Source: Nakamurella endophytica
GTDB taxonomy: Bacteria; Actinomycetota; Actinomycetes; Mycobacteriales; Nakamurellaceae
Assembly (NCBI RefSeq): GCF_014646215.1
Contig: NZ_BMNA01000001.1
Span: forward strand, 348,442-412,441
Length of the DNA stretch: 64,000 nucleotides
Reading direction: 5' to 3'
Under the pieces are notes generated by a model. The model did no database searches. It worked only from the letters and a program-made list of their open reading frames with translations, and was not told the origin of the DNA. The position numbers and the translations under genes are program-made. Positions 1 to 8,859 of this stretch are shown piece after piece; within the stretch, counting starts at the first letter, position 1, and each line of letters opens with the position of its first letter.

Positions 1-1
1 C

Positions 2-436
2 AAGGTCAACCCGGTGCTGCCCGAGGCCACGCTGATGGTGGCGGCGCAGGTGATCGGCAACGACAGCACCGTGGCGTTCGCCGGCACCACCGGGACGTTC
101 GAGCTGAACGTCATGCTGCCGGTCGTCGCGCGGAACCTGCTCGAGTCGATCCGGTTGCTGTCCAGCGTGACCCGGCTGCTGGCCGACCGCTGCATCGACG
201 GCATCGTCGCCGACGAGGAGCGCTGCCTGGCGTACGCGGAGTCCTCGCCGTCCATCGTCACGCCGCTCAACCGCTACCTGGGCTACGAGGAGGCCGCCTC
301 GATCGCCAAGCAGGCGCTCAAGGACGGCAAGACGATCAAGGCCGTGGTCCTCGAGCGCGGGCACGTCGAGTCCGGGAAGGTGTCCGCGGAACAGCTGGAT
401 GCGGCCCTGGACGTGCTGTCGATGACGCACCCCTGA
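2..436 (+). CDS. fumC: Fumarate hydratase class II, C-terminal part (5' end outside window)
   Basis: Converts fumarate to L-malate in the TCA cycle (cytoplasm). Only the last 144 codons are visible, about a third of the usual 460-470 residues. The reading frame is open from base 2 and begins inside the fumarase/aspartase signature: KVNPVLPE is the end of the GSSxMPxKxNxxxxE loop that closes over the substrate. It continues with the family's [14 protein letters not shown] and the small C-terminal domain ([17 protein letters not shown], then [11 protein letters not shown]). The signature and C-terminal domain make the class II assignment firm, and the truncation is only the window edge. Fum lies near phoH2 in mycobacteria too, which fits the next recognised gene. 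The 200 bases after the stop hold no gene. Confidence 0.95.
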   Translation, partial: KVNPVLPEATLMVAAQVIGNDSTVAFAGTTGTFELNVMLPVVARNLLESIRLLSSVTRLLADRCIDGIVADEERCLAYAESSPSIVTPLNRYLGYEEAASIAKQALKDGKTIKAVVLERGHVESGKVSAEQLDAALDVLSMTHP

Positions 437-639
437 CCTGCTGCTGACGGGCGGCCGCCGAGGCGGTCCCCGGGGCGTCACCCCCGGCCGGCCAGCGCCG
501 GTGCGGCGCCGACCGGCGGGCAGCAGCGGTCCGGCAGGACCCGGTTCCCCGGTGGACCGGCCACAAGTGGACCGGCCCGACAGGACCCGGTCCCACGGCA
601 AAGCGGTCGGACACGACCGGACTGCACGGGCACGGGCGA

Positions 640-2565
640 TCAGCGCCGCGGCGGTCCCGACGGGTCGTCGTCGTCCGGACGCCACTGCTGCGTCGACGGT
701 CCCCCGTCGTCCGGACGCCACTGCTGCTGCCCCTCGTCGTCCGGACGCCACTGCTGCGTCGACGGGCCCTCGTCGGGCCCGGGTTGCGCTCGGCGGCCGC
801 TGCCCTCGGCCCAGTCCGGCCGCCACTGCTCGGTGCCCGGCCCGCTGCCCGGGTCACCCTCCGGGGACAGCGGCGGGCGCGCCGGCTCCGACCCGGGCCG
901 GAACGTCGGCGCGTCGCCCGGCGACCCACCCGGCGAGGGGTACGGCTGCCGACCGGACAGCAGCGGCGGGTTGTAGGGGTCGTCGCGACCCGACAGCAGC
1001 CCCGGGTCGGCGCCGAACGGCGGCGGCTCCGGATGGCCGTACGGGCCGAGCTGCGTGGTGGGCGCGTCGGCGTTGGCATCTCGCAGCGCCCGGACCGCCC
1101 GCTGGTGCTCCTCGGCGGCCGCCGCGGCCAGGGTCCGTTCCCGCTCCTGCTCCTCGTCGAGCCGGCGCCGGCGCTGGCCCCAGATGAAGATGCCGAAGCC
1201 GGCCAGCAGCAGGACCAGGCCGCCGAGGACGAACCAGGGCCACACCGGCCGGGTGTTGGTCGGCGCGGCCGGGGCGGGGATCGGCGGGGCCGCCGACGAC
1301 GCCGCCGTGCTCACCGGCGCGGAGCTGCTGGCCGGTGTGGACGTCGTCGGCGTCGAGCTCGGAGTCGGCGACGCGGTCGGCGTGGGGGCCGGTGCGGTCG
1401 AGCTCGTGGTGGTCGCCGGCGGGGCGGTCACCTCGAACCGGGCGATCCCGACGTTCCGCGACCGCGCCCCGGTCACCTGCAGCACGTGCGTCCCGGGCGC
1501 CAGGTCGGCGGGCACGGTGAAGTCGATGACCACGAAGCCGGACTGGTCGACCGTGCGGGACGGCAGCGGGATCGGGTCGGAGAACAGCAGCACCGTCACC
1601 TTCTCGCCCGGGTCGAAGCCCAGGAAAGCGACCTGCTGCTGCGCGCCGGCGGCGATGGTGTCGGCCCGGATCGTCTTCGCGGCCAGCGTCGAGGGCGCCG
1701 GCCGGGTGGAGATGCTGGTCGGCGGCGGGCTGGACGTCTCCGTCGACGACGAGGTCGTGCTCGACTCCGTCGTGGACGTGGCGGTCGAGGTGGTCGTCGT
1801 GGTGGAGGTGCTGCTCGCGGTGGTCGTACGGGTCGTGGAGGCGGTCGTCGGCCCGGTGGTCGGTCCCCCGGCGAACGACACCGGGACGGACAGGGCGCCG
1901 TCGTCGCCGCCGGTGGCGGGGCGGGTGACCACCGCGCACCGCGCGGTGGTGCAGTCGGGTCCTGGACCGGAGCCGACGGCCGGCAGTCGCAGCTGCACGG
2001 AGAACGCGCCGCCGGGGCCGAACCGGGCGCGCACCCCGCCGCCGTCCGGCGGCGCCGCCCCGTCACCGGTGACGTAGGCCCAGGCCGTGCTGCCGTTCCC
2101 GGCCGGCACCGGCCCGCCCACGCAGTCGTCGAGCGACGAGCCACCGGCGGCGCACACGGCGACGAGCAGCGGGACACCGGCGTTGTAACCGCTGCCCGAC
2201 ACGGTGATGCGGGCGCCCGCCGGGTCCAGCGCGGTGGCCGGGTCGACCAGCAGGCGCACCGGACCGCTCGCGGTGGACGCCGGCGCGGCGGCTGCCTCCG
2301 CCACGGCTCCGGTGACCGCGGCGCCCGTGGCGGCGGCTCCGGTGACCGCAGCCGCCGTCCCGACAGCACCCGTCCCGGCAGCACCCGGCGCGGCGGCACC
2401 CGTCGCCGCGCCGGTCGCCGCGGGAGCCGGGGCGGCCCGCACCGGGGTGACGGTCCCGCCCGGGCCGGCGACCAGCACGCCGCCGGTCAACGCCACCGCG
2501 GCCAAACTCCAGGCCAGCCAGCGCCGCGTGCGGGCGGCGGTCCGGGCGTCAGAGGGGCCGCTCAC
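640..2565 (-). CDS. Membrane-anchored surface protein with neocarzinostatin-like domain and WRPD-repeat tail
   Basis: Function unknown. The 641 residues read as: an N-terminal hydrophobic segment (about 16-38, signal or anchor); an Ala/Thr/Gly-rich stretch to about 100; an Ig-like domain (about 100-235) whose VTVSGSGYN-type opening, VCAAGG...DC and CTTARCAVV cysteine pairs resemble the neocarzinostatin fold; a Thr/Ser-rich linker with long T runs; a second Ig-like domain (about 295-380); another Pro/Ser/Thr linker; a single transmembrane helix near 442-463 followed by RRRR; and a cytoplasmic tail of about 175 residues ending in repeats of QQWRPDD. The start is GTG (MSGPSD). It stands alone, with a 4-base-scale gap on neither side. 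Inferred topology is a stalked extracellular domain. Neocarzinostatin-like folds also occur in non-toxin actinobacterial surface proteins, so no apoprotein role is claimed. Confidence 0.8.
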   Translation of the reverse strand: MSGPSDARTAARTRRWLAWSLAAVALTGGVLVAGPGGTVTPVRAAPAPAATGAATGAAAPGAAGTGAVGTAAAVTGAAATGAAVTGAVAEAAAAPASTASGPVRLLVDPATALDPAGARITVSGSGYNAGVPLLVAVCAAGGSSLDDCVGGPVPAGNGSTAWAYVTGDGAAPPDGGGVRARFGPGGAFSVQLRLPAVGSGPGPDCTTARCAVVTRPATGGDDGALSVPVSFAGGPTTGPTTASTTRTTTASSTSTTTTTSTATSTTESSTTSSSTETSSPPPTSISTRPAPSTLAAKTIRADTIAAGAQQQVAFLGFDPGEKVTVLLFSDPIPLPSRTVDQSGFVVIDFTVPADLAPGTHVLQVTGARSRNVGIARFEVTAPPATTTSSTAPAPTPTASPTPSSTPTTSTPASSSAPVSTAASSAAPPIPAPAAPTNTRPVWPWFVLGGLVLLLAGFGIFIWGQRRRRLDEEQERERTLAAAAAEEHQRAVRALRDANADAPTTQLGPYGHPEPPPFGADPGLLSGRDDPYNPPLLSGRQPYPSPGGSPGDAPTFRPGSEPARPPLSPEGDPGSGPGTEQWRPDWAEGSGRRAQPGPDEGPSTQQWRPDDEGQQQWRPDDGGPSTQQWRPDDDDPSGPPRR

Positions 2566-2649
2566 CGGGTCATCACCGGCTCATCTTGACGCACCGGCCG
2601 CCGGCCGCACGGACGGCTCACCGCCCGCGACGGCCGTTCGCCGCTCCGC

Positions 2650-4011
2650 TCAGGCCAGGTCCGGCGACTCCAGCAGCTCGGTGACCAGGGCCGCGATCGG
2701 TGACCGCTCGGACCGGGTGAGCGTCACGTGCGCGAACAGCGGGTGGCCCTTGAGCGCCTCGATGACCGCGGCGATGCCGTCGTGCCGACCCACCCGCAGG
2801 TTGTCGCGCTGGGCCACGTCGTGGGTCAGCACCACGCGGCTGTTGCTGCCGAGCCGCGACAGCACGGTGAGCAGCACGTTGCGCTCGAGGGACTGGGCCT
2901 CGTCCACGATGACGAACGCGTCGTGCAGCGACCGGCCGCGGATGTGGGTCAGCGGCAGCACCTCGAGCATGCCGCGCGCCACCACCTCGTCCACGACGGC
3001 CGGCGACGCCACCGCCGACAAGGTGTCGAACACCGCCTGGGCCCAGGGCTGCATCTTGTCGCCCTCGCTGCCGGGCAGGTAGCCGAGCTCCTGCCCGCCC
3101 ACGGCGTACAGCGGCCGGAACACCACCACCTTGCGGTGCGCCCGCCGCTCCATGACCAGCTCGAGACCGGCGCACAGCGCCAGCGCCGACTTCCCGGTGC
3201 CGGCCCGCCCGCCCAGCGAGACGATGCCTACCTCGTCGTCCATCAACAGGTCGAGGGCGATGCGCTGCTCCGCCGACCGGCCGCGCAGGCCGAAGGCCTC
3301 GCGCTCCCCGCGCACCAGCCGGACCTGCTTGCCCGGCGTGACCCGGCCCAGCGCTGAACCGGTGCCGCCGACCAGCTTCACGCCGGTGTGGCAGGGCAGC
3401 TCCCGCGCCGCGTCGACGTCGATGACGCCGGCGTGGAACAGCATGTCGATCTGCTCGGCGGTCACCGGGACCTCGGCCATCCCGGTCCACCCCGACGGCA
3501 CGACGTCCTGGGCCCGGTACTCGTCCGCGGCGAGCCCGACGGCGGACGCCTTCACCCGCAGCGGCATGTCCTTGGTGACCAGGCTGACCGTGCCCGGCGC
3601 CTTCTCGGCCTGCAGGTTCAGCGCACAGGCCAGGATGCGGGCGTCGTTGCTGTCCGTGCGGAAGCCCAGCGGCAGCACCGTCGGGTCGGTGTGGTTCAGC
3701 TCGACGTGCAGCGTGCCGCCGGCCTCGCCGACCGGCACCGGGGCGTCCAGCCGCCCGTGCTCGATGCGCAGGTCGTCCAGGATCCGCAGCGCCTGCCGGG
3801 CGAAGTAGCCCAGTTCCGGGTGGTGCCGCTTGCCCTCCAGCTCGGAGATCACGACCAGCGGCAGGACGACCTCGTGCTCGTCGAACCGGTGCAGTGCCCA
3901 CGGGTCGGACAGCAGGACGGAGGTGTCGATGACGTAGGTCCGCCGGCCGGTGGTGTCACCGGTCGGAGCGGTGGACGGGGAGGCGGCGCTGGCGGGACGG
4001 CGTGCGACCAC
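2650..4011 (-). CDS. phoH2: PhoH2-type PIN domain / PhoH ATPase
   Basis: PhoH2 proteins join an N-terminal PIN ribonuclease domain to a C-terminal PhoH ATPase; characterised members act as ATP-dependent RNA helicase/ribonucleases. The PIN domain is seen in [16 protein letters not shown] with its acidic residues and [15 protein letters not shown]. The PhoH domain has Walker [13 protein letters not shown] near residue 268, the [19 protein letters not shown] segment and Walker [11 protein letters not shown] chose GTG at 4011, which has a GAGGAG ribosome site five bases upstream. The open frame runs further, to 4047, without such a site. That gives 453 residues, normal for the family. No antitoxin partner (PhoAT) overlaps the start. 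Confidence 0.93.
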   Translation of the reverse strand: MVARRPASAASPSTAPTGDTTGRRTYVIDTSVLLSDPWALHRFDEHEVVLPLVVISELEGKRHHPELGYFARQALRILDDLRIEHGRLDAPVPVGEAGGTLHVELNHTDPTVLPLGFRTDSNDARILACALNLQAEKAPGTVSLVTKDMPLRVKASAVGLAADEYRAQDVVPSGWTGMAEVPVTAEQIDMLFHAGVIDVDAARELPCHTGVKLVGGTGSALGRVTPGKQVRLVRGEREAFGLRGRSAEQRIALDLLMDDEVGIVSLGGRAGTGKSALALCAGLELVMERRAHRKVVVFRPLYAVGGQELGYLPGSEGDKMQPWAQAVFDTLSAVASPAVVDEVVARGMLEVLPLTHIRGRSLHDAFVIVDEAQSLERNVLLTVLSRLGSNSRVVLTHDVAQRDNLRVGRHDGIAAVIEALKGHPLFAHVTLTRSERSPIAALVTELLESPDLA

Positions 4012-4277
4012 GGGATCTCCTCGGCGGGCGCGGATACGCGCACCCACGGCGGTGGGGCGGCCGGTGGTTCCCCGCCGGGCGCCGGCCGTGGCCGGCGTCC
4101 AGGGAGCCCGGTACCGGCCCCCTCGCCTGAGTCGATCCGTGCTCCGCGGCGCGGAGCCTGACCAGCACTGGCACGTTCGGGGCCTCCCGTGTGTCCCGCG
4201 GTGCCGCGGTCCACGTGCGGGACGCTACGCGCGGCGCGCCCGCCTCCGCGGCAAGGACGCGCAACGCCGGGTGAACT

Positions 4278-5930
4278 CTAGGTTTCGGCGCGGCTGCGGC
4301 CCGCGACGGGCGTCGGCGCGGTCACCGGGTCGGCGTCGGCGGCCGCCGGCGGCGGGCTCACCGCCGCGGTGCCGGCGGCCAGCGGCAGCACGACCGTGAC
4401 GCTCAGGCCGCCGCCGGGGCTGTGCCCGGCCATCACCTGGCCGCCGTGCGCCCGGACGATGGCGGCCACGATCGACAGCCCGAGGCCGGTGCCGCCGTGC
4501 TCGCGGCTGCGGGACTTCTCGGCGCGGTAGAACCGGTCGAAGATCCGGCCCAGGTCCGCGTCGTCGACGCCGGGCCCGTCGTCGCTCACCACCACCGCGA
4601 CCCCGTCCTGCCCGGGCAGCAGCGACACGGTGGCGACCGTCCCGGGCGGGGTGTGGGTGCGGACGTTGGCCAGCAGGTTGGCGAACAGCTGGTGCAGCCG
4701 CATCCTGTCGCCCTCGACGACGACCGGCCGGCCGTCGCCGACGAGCCGCCAGCTGCGCGACGGGTCGATCACCGCGGCGTCGTCGACGACCCCGCCGAGC
4801 AGCTCGGACAGCTCGACCGGCTCCCGGTCCGGGGTGGCCGAGGCGTCGGCGCGGACCAGGGTGAGCAGGTCCTCGACCAGCGCGCCCATCCGCCGGGCCT
4901 CGAACCCCATCCGGTCCATCGCCCGCCCGACCGCGGCCCGGTCGGGCAGCGCTCCGGCGGCGTACAGGTCGGCGTAGCCCTGCACCGCCGCGACAGGCGT
5001 CCGCAGCTCGTGCCCGGCGTCGGCGAGGAACTGGCGCAGCCGATCCTCGCCGCGGATCCGCTCGTCCAGCAGGGCGCCGACGCCGTCGAGCATGCCGTTG
5101 AACGCGGTCCCCAGCCGCCCCACCTCGGTGCCCGGGTCACCGGCGTCCACCCGGACCTGGAGGTCGCCGGCGGCGATGTCGTCGGCGGCGGAGGCCATGA
5201 CCTCCAGCGGCCGCAGCTCGCGGCGGATGACCAGGCTCGCGGTGGCGCCGAGCAGCACCAGCAGGCCTGCGGTGACCAGCAGCTCCAGGAGCACCAGCCG
5301 GCGCACCGTGGCGTTGATGTCGCTGATCGGCGACCAGGCGACCAGGAAGCCGCCGCGCTGTCCGCCGACGGTGGCCGGCACGGCCAGGATCCGGTACTGG
5401 CGGCCGGTGTCCACGTCGACCACGGTCCCCGGGACCACGGTGGGCGGCGGGAACCCGACGGCGGGGTTGCTCGCGCTGTCCTGCGCCGGCCGGACCACGA
5501 CCTTGGCGATGCCGGTGGCGGTGACGACGGACCAGCCGATCTCGCCGCGCAACGGGTTGTCGTTGCTGATCTGCGCCAGGCTCTCCGGATCCAGCTGACC
5601 GCCCGAGGACGCCCGGGGCAGCGCGGACACCACGCTGGTCAGCGTCGTGTCCCGGTCGCTGAGCAGTGAGCTGCGCAGGTTGAGCGGCAGCAGCACGTCC
5701 ACCGCCGCCAGCGCCAGCGCCGCCACGGCCAGCACCAGCGCGATCAGCCGGGCACGCAGCGTCCACCGGGAGCGCGGCGGGTGCGGCAGCAGTGGCAGCC
5801 CGTGGTCGGCGAGGGCACCCGGGTGCGGCGCCGGCGGACCCGGCCGCGCCGGTGCCCCGGGCGTCAGCGGGCCGGCTGAAGAGGGGGCCACCGGGTCGGT
5901 GCGGTCCTGCCGGCCCGACGTCATCGCCAC
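4278..5930 (-). CDS. Membrane sensor histidine kinase (HAMP-HisKA-HATPase)
   Basis: Sensor partner of the response regulator encoded just upstream on the same strand (49-base gap). Layout of the 550 residues: Pro-rich cytoplasmic N-terminus; TM1 about 60-83; extracytoplasmic sensor of about 130 residues; TM2 about 213-236; HAMP to about 290; HisKA with phosphoacceptor His307 in DAGHELRTP; HATPase_c with the N box (FANLLANVRTHTP), G1 (DDGPGVDDADLGRIF), F box and G2 (GGTGLGLSIV). All catalytic motifs are intact. The start is GTG (MAMTSG) without a clear ribosome site. The pair resembles the TrcRS/OmpR-EnvZ class. The stimulus cannot be read from sequence; the sensor domain has no family I recognise. 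Confidence 0.93.
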   Translation of the reverse strand: MAMTSGRQDRTDPVAPSSAGPLTPGAPARPGPPAPHPGALADHGLPLLPHPPRSRWTLRARLIALVLAVAALALAAVDVLLPLNLRSSLLSDRDTTLTSVVSALPRASSGGQLDPESLAQISNDNPLRGEIGWSVVTATGIAKVVVRPAQDSASNPAVGFPPPTVVPGTVVDVDTGRQYRILAVPATVGGQRGGFLVAWSPISDINATVRRLVLLELLVTAGLLVLLGATASLVIRRELRPLEVMASAADDIAAGDLQVRVDAGDPGTEVGRLGTAFNGMLDGVGALLDERIRGEDRLRQFLADAGHELRTPVAAVQGYADLYAAGALPDRAAVGRAMDRMGFEARRMGALVEDLLTLVRADASATPDREPVELSELLGGVVDDAAVIDPSRSWRLVGDGRPVVVEGDRMRLHQLFANLLANVRTHTPPGTVATVSLLPGQDGVAVVVSDDGPGVDDADLGRIFDRFYRAEKSRSREHGGTGLGLSIVAAIVRAHGGQVMAGHSPGGGLSVTVVLPLAAGTAAVSPPPAAADADPVTAPTPVAGRSRAET

Positions 5931-5979
5931 GCCGGGGCGGGGTGAGGGGTCCGCCGCATCCGGCGCCGGCTGGGACGGT

Positions 5980-6672
5980 TCAATGCCGCGGCGCGCGCAG
6001 CACGTAGCCGAACCCGCGGTGGGTGTGGATCAGCGGCTCGCCCTCGGCGTCGACCTTGCGCCGCAGGTAGGAGATGTAGGTGGCGACCACCGAGTCGTCG
6101 CCGTAGAAGTCGGTACCCCACACCGCGTCGAGCAGCTGCTGCCGGGACAGCACGACGTTGGCGTTGATCATCAGGTACCGCAGCATCTTGTACTCGGTCG
6201 GCGCCAGGTCGATGTCCCGGCCGGCGCGGGTGACGTGGTACGTCTCCGGGTCCAGCTCGAGGTCGCCGACCTTGAGCACGCCGTCGCCGGAGTCCTCCGG
6301 CCGCACCCGCCGCAGCACCGCGCTGACCCGGGCGGCGAGCTCCTCCAGCCCGAACGGCTTGGTGACGTAGTCGTCCCCGCCCGCGGTCAGCCCGGCGATC
6401 TTGTCCTTGGGCGTGTCCAGCGCCGACAGGAACACCACGCCGGCGTCGATGCCCGCCGCGCGTACCCGCCGCATGACCTCGAGCCCGTCGAAGTCGGGCA
6501 GCATGACGTCGAGGATGATCAGGTCGGGACGCACCTCGCCGGCCACCCGCACCGCCTCCCGGCCGGTCGCGGCGACGTGCACCTCGTACCCGAGGAATCT
6601 CATCGAGGTGGCGACGATGTCCTGCAGCGAGGGCTCGTCGTCGACCACCAGCAGCTTGGCCTGCGTCGTCAT
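5980..6672 (-). CDS. OmpR-family response regulator
   Basis: DNA-binding regulator, first gene of a two-gene unit with the histidine kinase. The 230-residue protein has a receiver domain (acidic pair D11/D12, phosphoacceptor D55 in ILDVMLPD, T/S at FLSALD, Lys in VTKPF) and a C-terminal winged helix (LAPTEYKMLRYLM, then VVATYISYLRRKVD and HTHRGFGYVL). ATG at 6672 (MTTQAKLLVVDDE) is chosen over the longer frame to 6729, because a receiver domain should begin close to its first strand and a GGGGGAG site lies about 11 bases upstream. It sits directly downstream of the glycosyltransferase/EamA genes, but a 130-base gap separates it, so co-transcription is uncertain. The targets are unknown. Confidence 0.93.
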   Translation of the reverse strand: MTTQAKLLVVDDEPSLQDIVATSMRFLGYEVHVAATGREAVRVAGEVRPDLIILDVMLPDFDGLEVMRRVRAAGIDAGVVFLSALDTPKDKIAGLTAGGDDYVTKPFGLEELAARVSAVLRRVRPEDSGDGVLKVGDLELDPETYHVTRAGRDIDLAPTEYKMLRYLMINANVVLSRQQLLDAVWGTDFYGDDSVVATYISYLRRKVDAEGEPLIHTHRGFGYVLRAPRH

Positions 6673-6802
6673 GGTTCGGGATTCTCCCCCGCCGGCGGAG
6701 CGGACCGCCGCAGGACCGGTCGATTGCACCGGACCAGCACAGCGGAGCCCCGGCCGGAGGGCATGGCAGGCAGGTGGGAGCCGCCTGGGAATCCGGGTCC
6801 GG

Positions 6803-7291
6803 TCAGCCGCCGCTGCCGGCCGGCGACAGGGTCACCACGACGACCAGGCCGCCGACGACGAGGCCGGTGCCCAGCCAGGTCCAGACGTTGGTGTGCTCGC
6901 GCAGCAGCACCGAGCTCGCCAGCAGGATCACCAAGAACCCCAGGGCGTTGAACGGGTACGCCTGGCTCAGCGGCACCCGGGACAGCGTCAGCAGCCAGGC
7001 CACCGCGGAGAGGGCGAACACGGCCAGCCCGCCCAGCACCCACGGCGAGGTCGCGGCGGTGACCAGCAGCGACCGGTCGGACGAGCGCGCCCGCTCCGCG
7101 GCCCCGTTCATGCCGTGCTTGAGCAGCAGCTGGCCGGTGGCGGCCAGCGCGACGGCCACCAGCAGCACGGCCAGGTTGGCCGCGGTCACCCGGCGCCGCC
7201 CACCGGACGCCCGGCCGACCGGACCGGCCACCGGGACCGGCGCGGGTCGACCGGCACCGGCGCTGGCGTCGCGCTGCTCACGCGGAGGCAT
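6803..7291 (-). CDS. EamA/SMR-like small membrane transporter (4 TM)
   Basis: A 162-residue membrane protein with four predicted helices (about 36-54, 78-98, 105-125, 130-152) and the Q-x-x-L-K pattern (GQLLLKHGM) plus LSQAYPFNALGF typical of EamA/DMT half-proteins such as ArnE/ArnF or SMR exporters. The start codon overlaps the last 14 bases of the upstream GT2-methyltransferase gene, so the two are almost certainly translated together. That context favours a role in moving a lipid-linked sugar across the membrane, as ArnE/F do, over drug efflux. The N-terminal 30 residues are Pro/Ala/Gly-rich and the true start could be downstream. Substrate is not known. Confidence 0.8.
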   Translation of the reverse strand: MPPREQRDASAGAGRPAPVPVAGPVGRASGGRRRVTAANLAVLLVAVALAATGQLLLKHGMNGAAERARSSDRSLLVTAATSPWVLGGLAVFALSAVAWLLTLSRVPLSQAYPFNALGFLVILLASSVLLREHTNVWTWLGTGLVVGGLVVVVTLSPAGSGG

Positions 7292-8846
7292 ATCCGGACC
7301 GGCCCGGGGCGCGGTCGGTGGTCGCGCTGTGCGGCACCTTGACCACGTCCGCCCGGACGGTGTCCTCGGCGTGCGGCACCAGCTGGAAGACGTGCTGGTA
7401 CCCGAACAGCGTCGGCCGCAGCCGGACCAACCGGTCGTCGACGGCGCGGACGGCCGCCGTCAGCCGGCCGCTGCCGCCCACCGGGCCCAGCGGCAGACCG
7501 GTCGCCGACTCGGCGACGATGTCGAAGCCGCAGTCACGGACCATCCGGCGCAGCAGCGAGCGGGTGAAGAACCGCAGGTGGGTGTTGTCCAGGATGCCGC
7601 GGCGGTCGTAGCCGAAGATCCCGAGCGCGACCCGGGACCGCGGGTACCAGTGCCCGAAGTTCGGCACCGAGAGCACCAGCCGGCCGCCGGGCCGCAGCAG
7701 TTCCCGCACCTGCCGCAGCAGGTCCTGCGGGTGGGACAGGTGCTCGATGATGTCCCCGGCCACCACCACGTCGTACCCGGAGCCGATCTCGGGCGGCAGC
7801 GGCCGCTCGAGGTCGGCGCGGTGGAACTCGTCCGTCCGGTCGCGGACCCCGAGCAGCTCGAGCGCGTCCACGCCGACGACGGTGTGCCCGGCCGCCCGCA
7901 TCTGCTCGGCCAGCACCCCGGCCGAGCAGCCCAGGTCCAGCACCCGGGACGGCGGCAGCCGGCGCAGCATGTCCAGGATGATCGTGTGCGAGGACCCGTC
8001 GCCCTCCTTGAAGGCGTACTCCTCGGGCGTCGGCACCCAGGGCGCCGTGCCGAAGCCGCGCGTGGCCAGTTTGTACTCGACGACGTCCTTGAGGACGTCC
8101 TTGGCGTACCGGACGCCGTCGACGTAGCAGATCTCGTCGCCGTAGAACGTCGGGATCGGGATCTCCAGGATGCGCCCGCCGGCGTGCACCACCTGGGCGA
8201 TGATCTGGGTGTCGAAGTCGAAGCCGTCGCTGTTCGAGGTGAACGGCACCGCGGCCAGCATGCTGGTCCGGTAGGCCCGGTAGCCGCTGTGGAACTCGGT
8301 CAGCGACAGCCCCAACACCCGGTTCTCGACCGTGGTCAGGATCCGGTTGCCCCACCGCTTGTAGAGCGGCATGCCGCCGCGGCGGGCCGCGCCGCGGTCC
8401 ATCATCCGCGAGCCGAACACCGCGTCGACGTCCGGATCGTCGAACGGGGCGACCATGTCCGGCAGGCACTCGGGCGCGTACTGGCCGTCGCCGTGCAGCA
8501 GCACCACGACGTCGAGGCCGCGCTCGATGGCGAGCGAGTAGGCGGCCTTCTGGTTGCCGCCGTAGCCGAGGTTCTTGGTGTGCCGCAGCACCGTGGTGGG
8601 CGGCGTCTCGGGCCGCTCGGCCCACAGCCGCCCGAGCTCGAAGGTGTTGTCCCGGCTGGCGTCGTCGCAGACGATCACCTCGGCGATGCGCGACCGGAAG
8701 TCGACCGGGATCCGGTCCAGCGTCTCCAGCAGCGTGGTGGCGGCGTTGTACGCAACGACCACGATGCCGATCCGCAGCTCCGGTCCGGTACGGCCGTCCC
8801 GGACCAGCCTGCCCTGGGGCCGCGCGCTGCTGCCCGTCGCCGTCAT
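7278..8846 (-). CDS. Family 2 glycosyltransferase fused to a SAM-dependent methyltransferase
   Basis: A 522-residue two-domain enzyme. Residues about 24-260 form a GT-A glycosyltransferase of the dolichyl-/polyprenyl-phosphate sugar synthase type: IGIVVVAYNAATTLLETL, CDDASRDNTF, and the D-x-D-like LLHGDGQYAPE. Residues about 285-500 form a class I methyltransferase: VLDLGCSAGVLAEQM (SAM loop), VGVDALE, VVAGDIIEHLSHPQDLL and a C-terminal FGHWYPRSR region. The start is ATG with GGAGGG nine bases upstream. The EamA-like gene overlaps its end and the GT-C gene lies 13 bases upstream, so the three form one unit. Likely role: transfer of a sugar to a polyprenyl phosphate and methylation of a sugar or lipid. 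The acceptor is not inferable. Confidence 0.88.
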   Translation of the reverse strand: MTATGSSARPQGRLVRDGRTGPELRIGIVVVAYNAATTLLETLDRIPVDFRSRIAEVIVCDDASRDNTFELGRLWAERPETPPTTVLRHTKNLGYGGNQKAAYSLAIERGLDVVVLLHGDGQYAPECLPDMVAPFDDPDVDAVFGSRMMDRGAARRGGMPLYKRWGNRILTTVENRVLGLSLTEFHSGYRAYRTSMLAAVPFTSNSDGFDFDTQIIAQVVHAGGRILEIPIPTFYGDEICYVDGVRYAKDVLKDVVEYKLATRGFGTAPWVPTPEEYAFKEGDGSSHTIILDMLRRLPPSRVLDLGCSAGVLAEQMRAAGHTVVGVDALELLGVRDRTDEFHRADLERPLPPEIGSGYDVVVAGDIIEHLSHPQDLLRQVRELLRPGGRLVLSVPNFGHWYPRSRVALGIFGYDRRGILDNTHLRFFTRSLLRRMVRDCGFDIVAESATGLPLGPVGGSGRLTAAVRAVDDRLVRLRPTLFGYQHVFQLVPHAEDTVRADVVKVPHSATTDRAPGRSGYASA

Positions 8847-8859
8847 CCGATGCCCTCCA

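Noticed and set aside
640-2565. Interpretation of the neocarzinostatin-like domain as an antibiotic apoprotein
   Set aside because: No enediyne biosynthesis genes are nearby, and the protein is membrane-anchored with a long cytoplasmic tail.
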